Source: Pseudomonas spelaei (GTDB lineage Bacteria > Pseudomonadota > Gammaproteobacteria > Pseudomonadales > Pseudomonadaceae). Taken from it: DNA of 41,223 bases. Below are positions 40,691 to 41,223 of this stretch, piece after piece (the first letter of the stretch is position 1; every line of letters starts with the position of its first letter). Both the position numbers and the translations under genes were made by a program. The notes beneath the pieces were generated by a model. That model saw nothing but the letters and a program-made list of their open reading frames with translations. It was not told where the DNA came from and searched no databases. The DNA is taken from NCBI RefSeq assembly GCF_009724245.1, contig NZ_WNNK01000038.1, positions 1-41,223 on the forward strand. Reading direction: 5' to 3'.

Positions 40691-40850
40691 AAGCCATAGG
40701 CCTACGCGGCGACCATCGGTAGCACTCCTGCGCGCCTGTAAAAAAATCCAGATGCAGCAAACCCTTGCAAACCCTTGCTCTGGCTCGAAAAGCAGCCTTT
40801 TTGTCCGTCCACCGAGACCATCCGCCGCAACACAAAGCCGAATTTTTCCC

Positions 40851-40860
40851 TATAATGCGC
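40851..40860 (+). promoter_or_regulatory. -10 element with GC-rich discriminator upstream of nrdB
   Basis: A perfect TATAAT followed by GCGC resembles the stable-RNA promoter seen before the tRNA-Arg pair. The -35 region is weak (GCAACA at 18 bp). It would give nrdB a leader of about 255 nt. No NrdR box was recognised near it. Confidence 0.4.
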
Positions 40861-41115
40861 GGGTAAATCGGGCCTGCAATATCCCTTTACACTGGGATGA
40901 AGAGCCAGACCTGAGGCCCCCGCTGGAGCTCGCAAGCACTGCTCCGCCCCCTCAAGCCTCAAGCAGAACACCCGTAACCCTGATTCCGTTTAATGCGTGC
41001 GCTAGCTGCAACAAACGATTCCTTAAGATCCACCGCGGCCTTTGGGCCGTGTGAACACCCAACCATCCGGTTTCACACGGGCACCCTTGAGCCCTCACGC
41101 AGGAGACGACACGTC
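40861..41115 (+). other. Putative long leader of nrdB
   Basis: This 255-bp stretch has no convincing gene. It holds a 9-bp stem hairpin (41047-41055 with 41072-41080) without a T-run, 35 bp before the nrdB ATG, just ahead of the AGGAG ribosome site. Confidence 0.35.
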
Positions 41116-41223
41116 ATGCTGAGCTGGGACGAATTCGACAAAGAAGAAGACGGCGAAGTAGTTGCCAAAGGCGCCAACGCCGGCCACGCCACCGAAGCCA
41201 ACATGGACCGCCTCGACGGTGCC
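41116..41223 (+). CDS. nrdB: Ribonucleotide reductase class Ia beta subunit NrdB, N-terminal 36 codons
   Basis: The frame starts MLSWDEFDKEED with an AGGAG ribosome site 8-9 bp upstream and is cut by the right edge. This start and the following Ala/Gly-rich, DRLDGA stretch are typical of the Pseudomonas NrdB N-terminus, which supplies the diiron-tyrosyl radical for deoxynucleotide synthesis. nrdA, normally just upstream, is not in the window; the upstream neighbour is vapBC on the other strand. The identity rests on a short segment only. Confidence 0.75.
   Translation, partial: MLSWDEFDKEEDGEVVAKGANAGHATEANMDRLDGA

Noticed and set aside
40880..40960. Possible adenosylcobalamin riboswitch before nrdB (AGCCAGACCTG resembles a B12 box)
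   Set aside because: The rest of the B12-box and the other conserved blocks in the required order are missing.
40752..41054. 100-codon plus-strand frame before nrdB
   Set aside because: It crosses the TATAAT promoter element and has no ribosome site; the translation is low-complexity Pro/Ser/Ala.
1..41223. CRISPR array, prophage or insertion sequence
   Set aside because: The only repeated units are the dispersed REPINs and the duplicate tRNA-Arg; no transposase, integrase or regularly spaced repeat array is present.

Overview
The window is a chromosomal segment of a Pseudomonas, most likely of the P. fluorescens group. The evidence is near-identity in gene content to known Pseudomonas loci (aot-argR-aru arginine catabolism, rsmA-lysC-alaS, amrZ, a complete flgBCDE/cheRV/flgAMN-pilZ block) and six copies of the paired REP element (REPIN) typical of that group. 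Nearly all of it is ordinary core genome. No prophage, IS element or CRISPR array was seen; the accessory parts are a VapBC module, a regulator/oxygenase pair and an unidentified gene cut by the left edge.

Layout. (1) 1-8323: unidentified left-edge gene, then flgE, flgD, flgC, flgB (minus strand), cheR and cheV (minus), then divergently flgA, flgM, flgN and the PilZ gene flgZ. The sequence shows a sigma-54 promoter for flgB with a cluster of five TTGCCGC motifs upstream, a sigma-54-like promoter at flgA and a textbook sigma-28 promoter before flgM. (2) 8325-11760: an MFS transporter, tRNA-Arg(CCT), a two-gene small-protein unit behind a near-consensus sigma-54 promoter with three upstream repeats, and amrZ with a long leader. 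(3) 11810-18441: mgtE, two identical tRNA-Arg(ACG), tRNA-Ser(GCT), rsmA/csrA, lysC, alaS. (4) 18588-20619: threonine aldolase and, divergently, an FMN riboswitch driving a RibH2-type lumazine synthase. (5) 20732-34242: one long minus-strand arginine region. It reads aotJ-aotQ-aotM-aotO-aotP (uptake), argR (AraC-type regulator), then aruC-aruF-aruG-aruD-aruB-small gene-aruE (the arginine succinyltransferase pathway from arginine to glutamate and succinate). ArgR half-sites lie before aruC and aotJ. (6) 34957-36912: acsA. (7) 37307-41223: a DUF2790 secreted small protein, an AraC regulator with a DUF1479 oxygenase-like protein, vapBC, and the first 36 codons of nrdB at the right edge.

How it works together: the left part builds the rod and hook, adapts chemoreceptors, and links motility to cyclic-di-GMP (FlgZ) and to AmrZ and RsmA, two global motility/biofilm regulators also encoded here. 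The right part imports arginine and degrades it under ArgR control, with acetyl-CoA synthetase next door. The least explained items are the sigma-54 small-protein unit at 10343-10949, the TTGCCGC cluster before flgB, the small protein inside the aru operon, and the left-edge gene. All functional calls are from sequence reading alone, without database searches.
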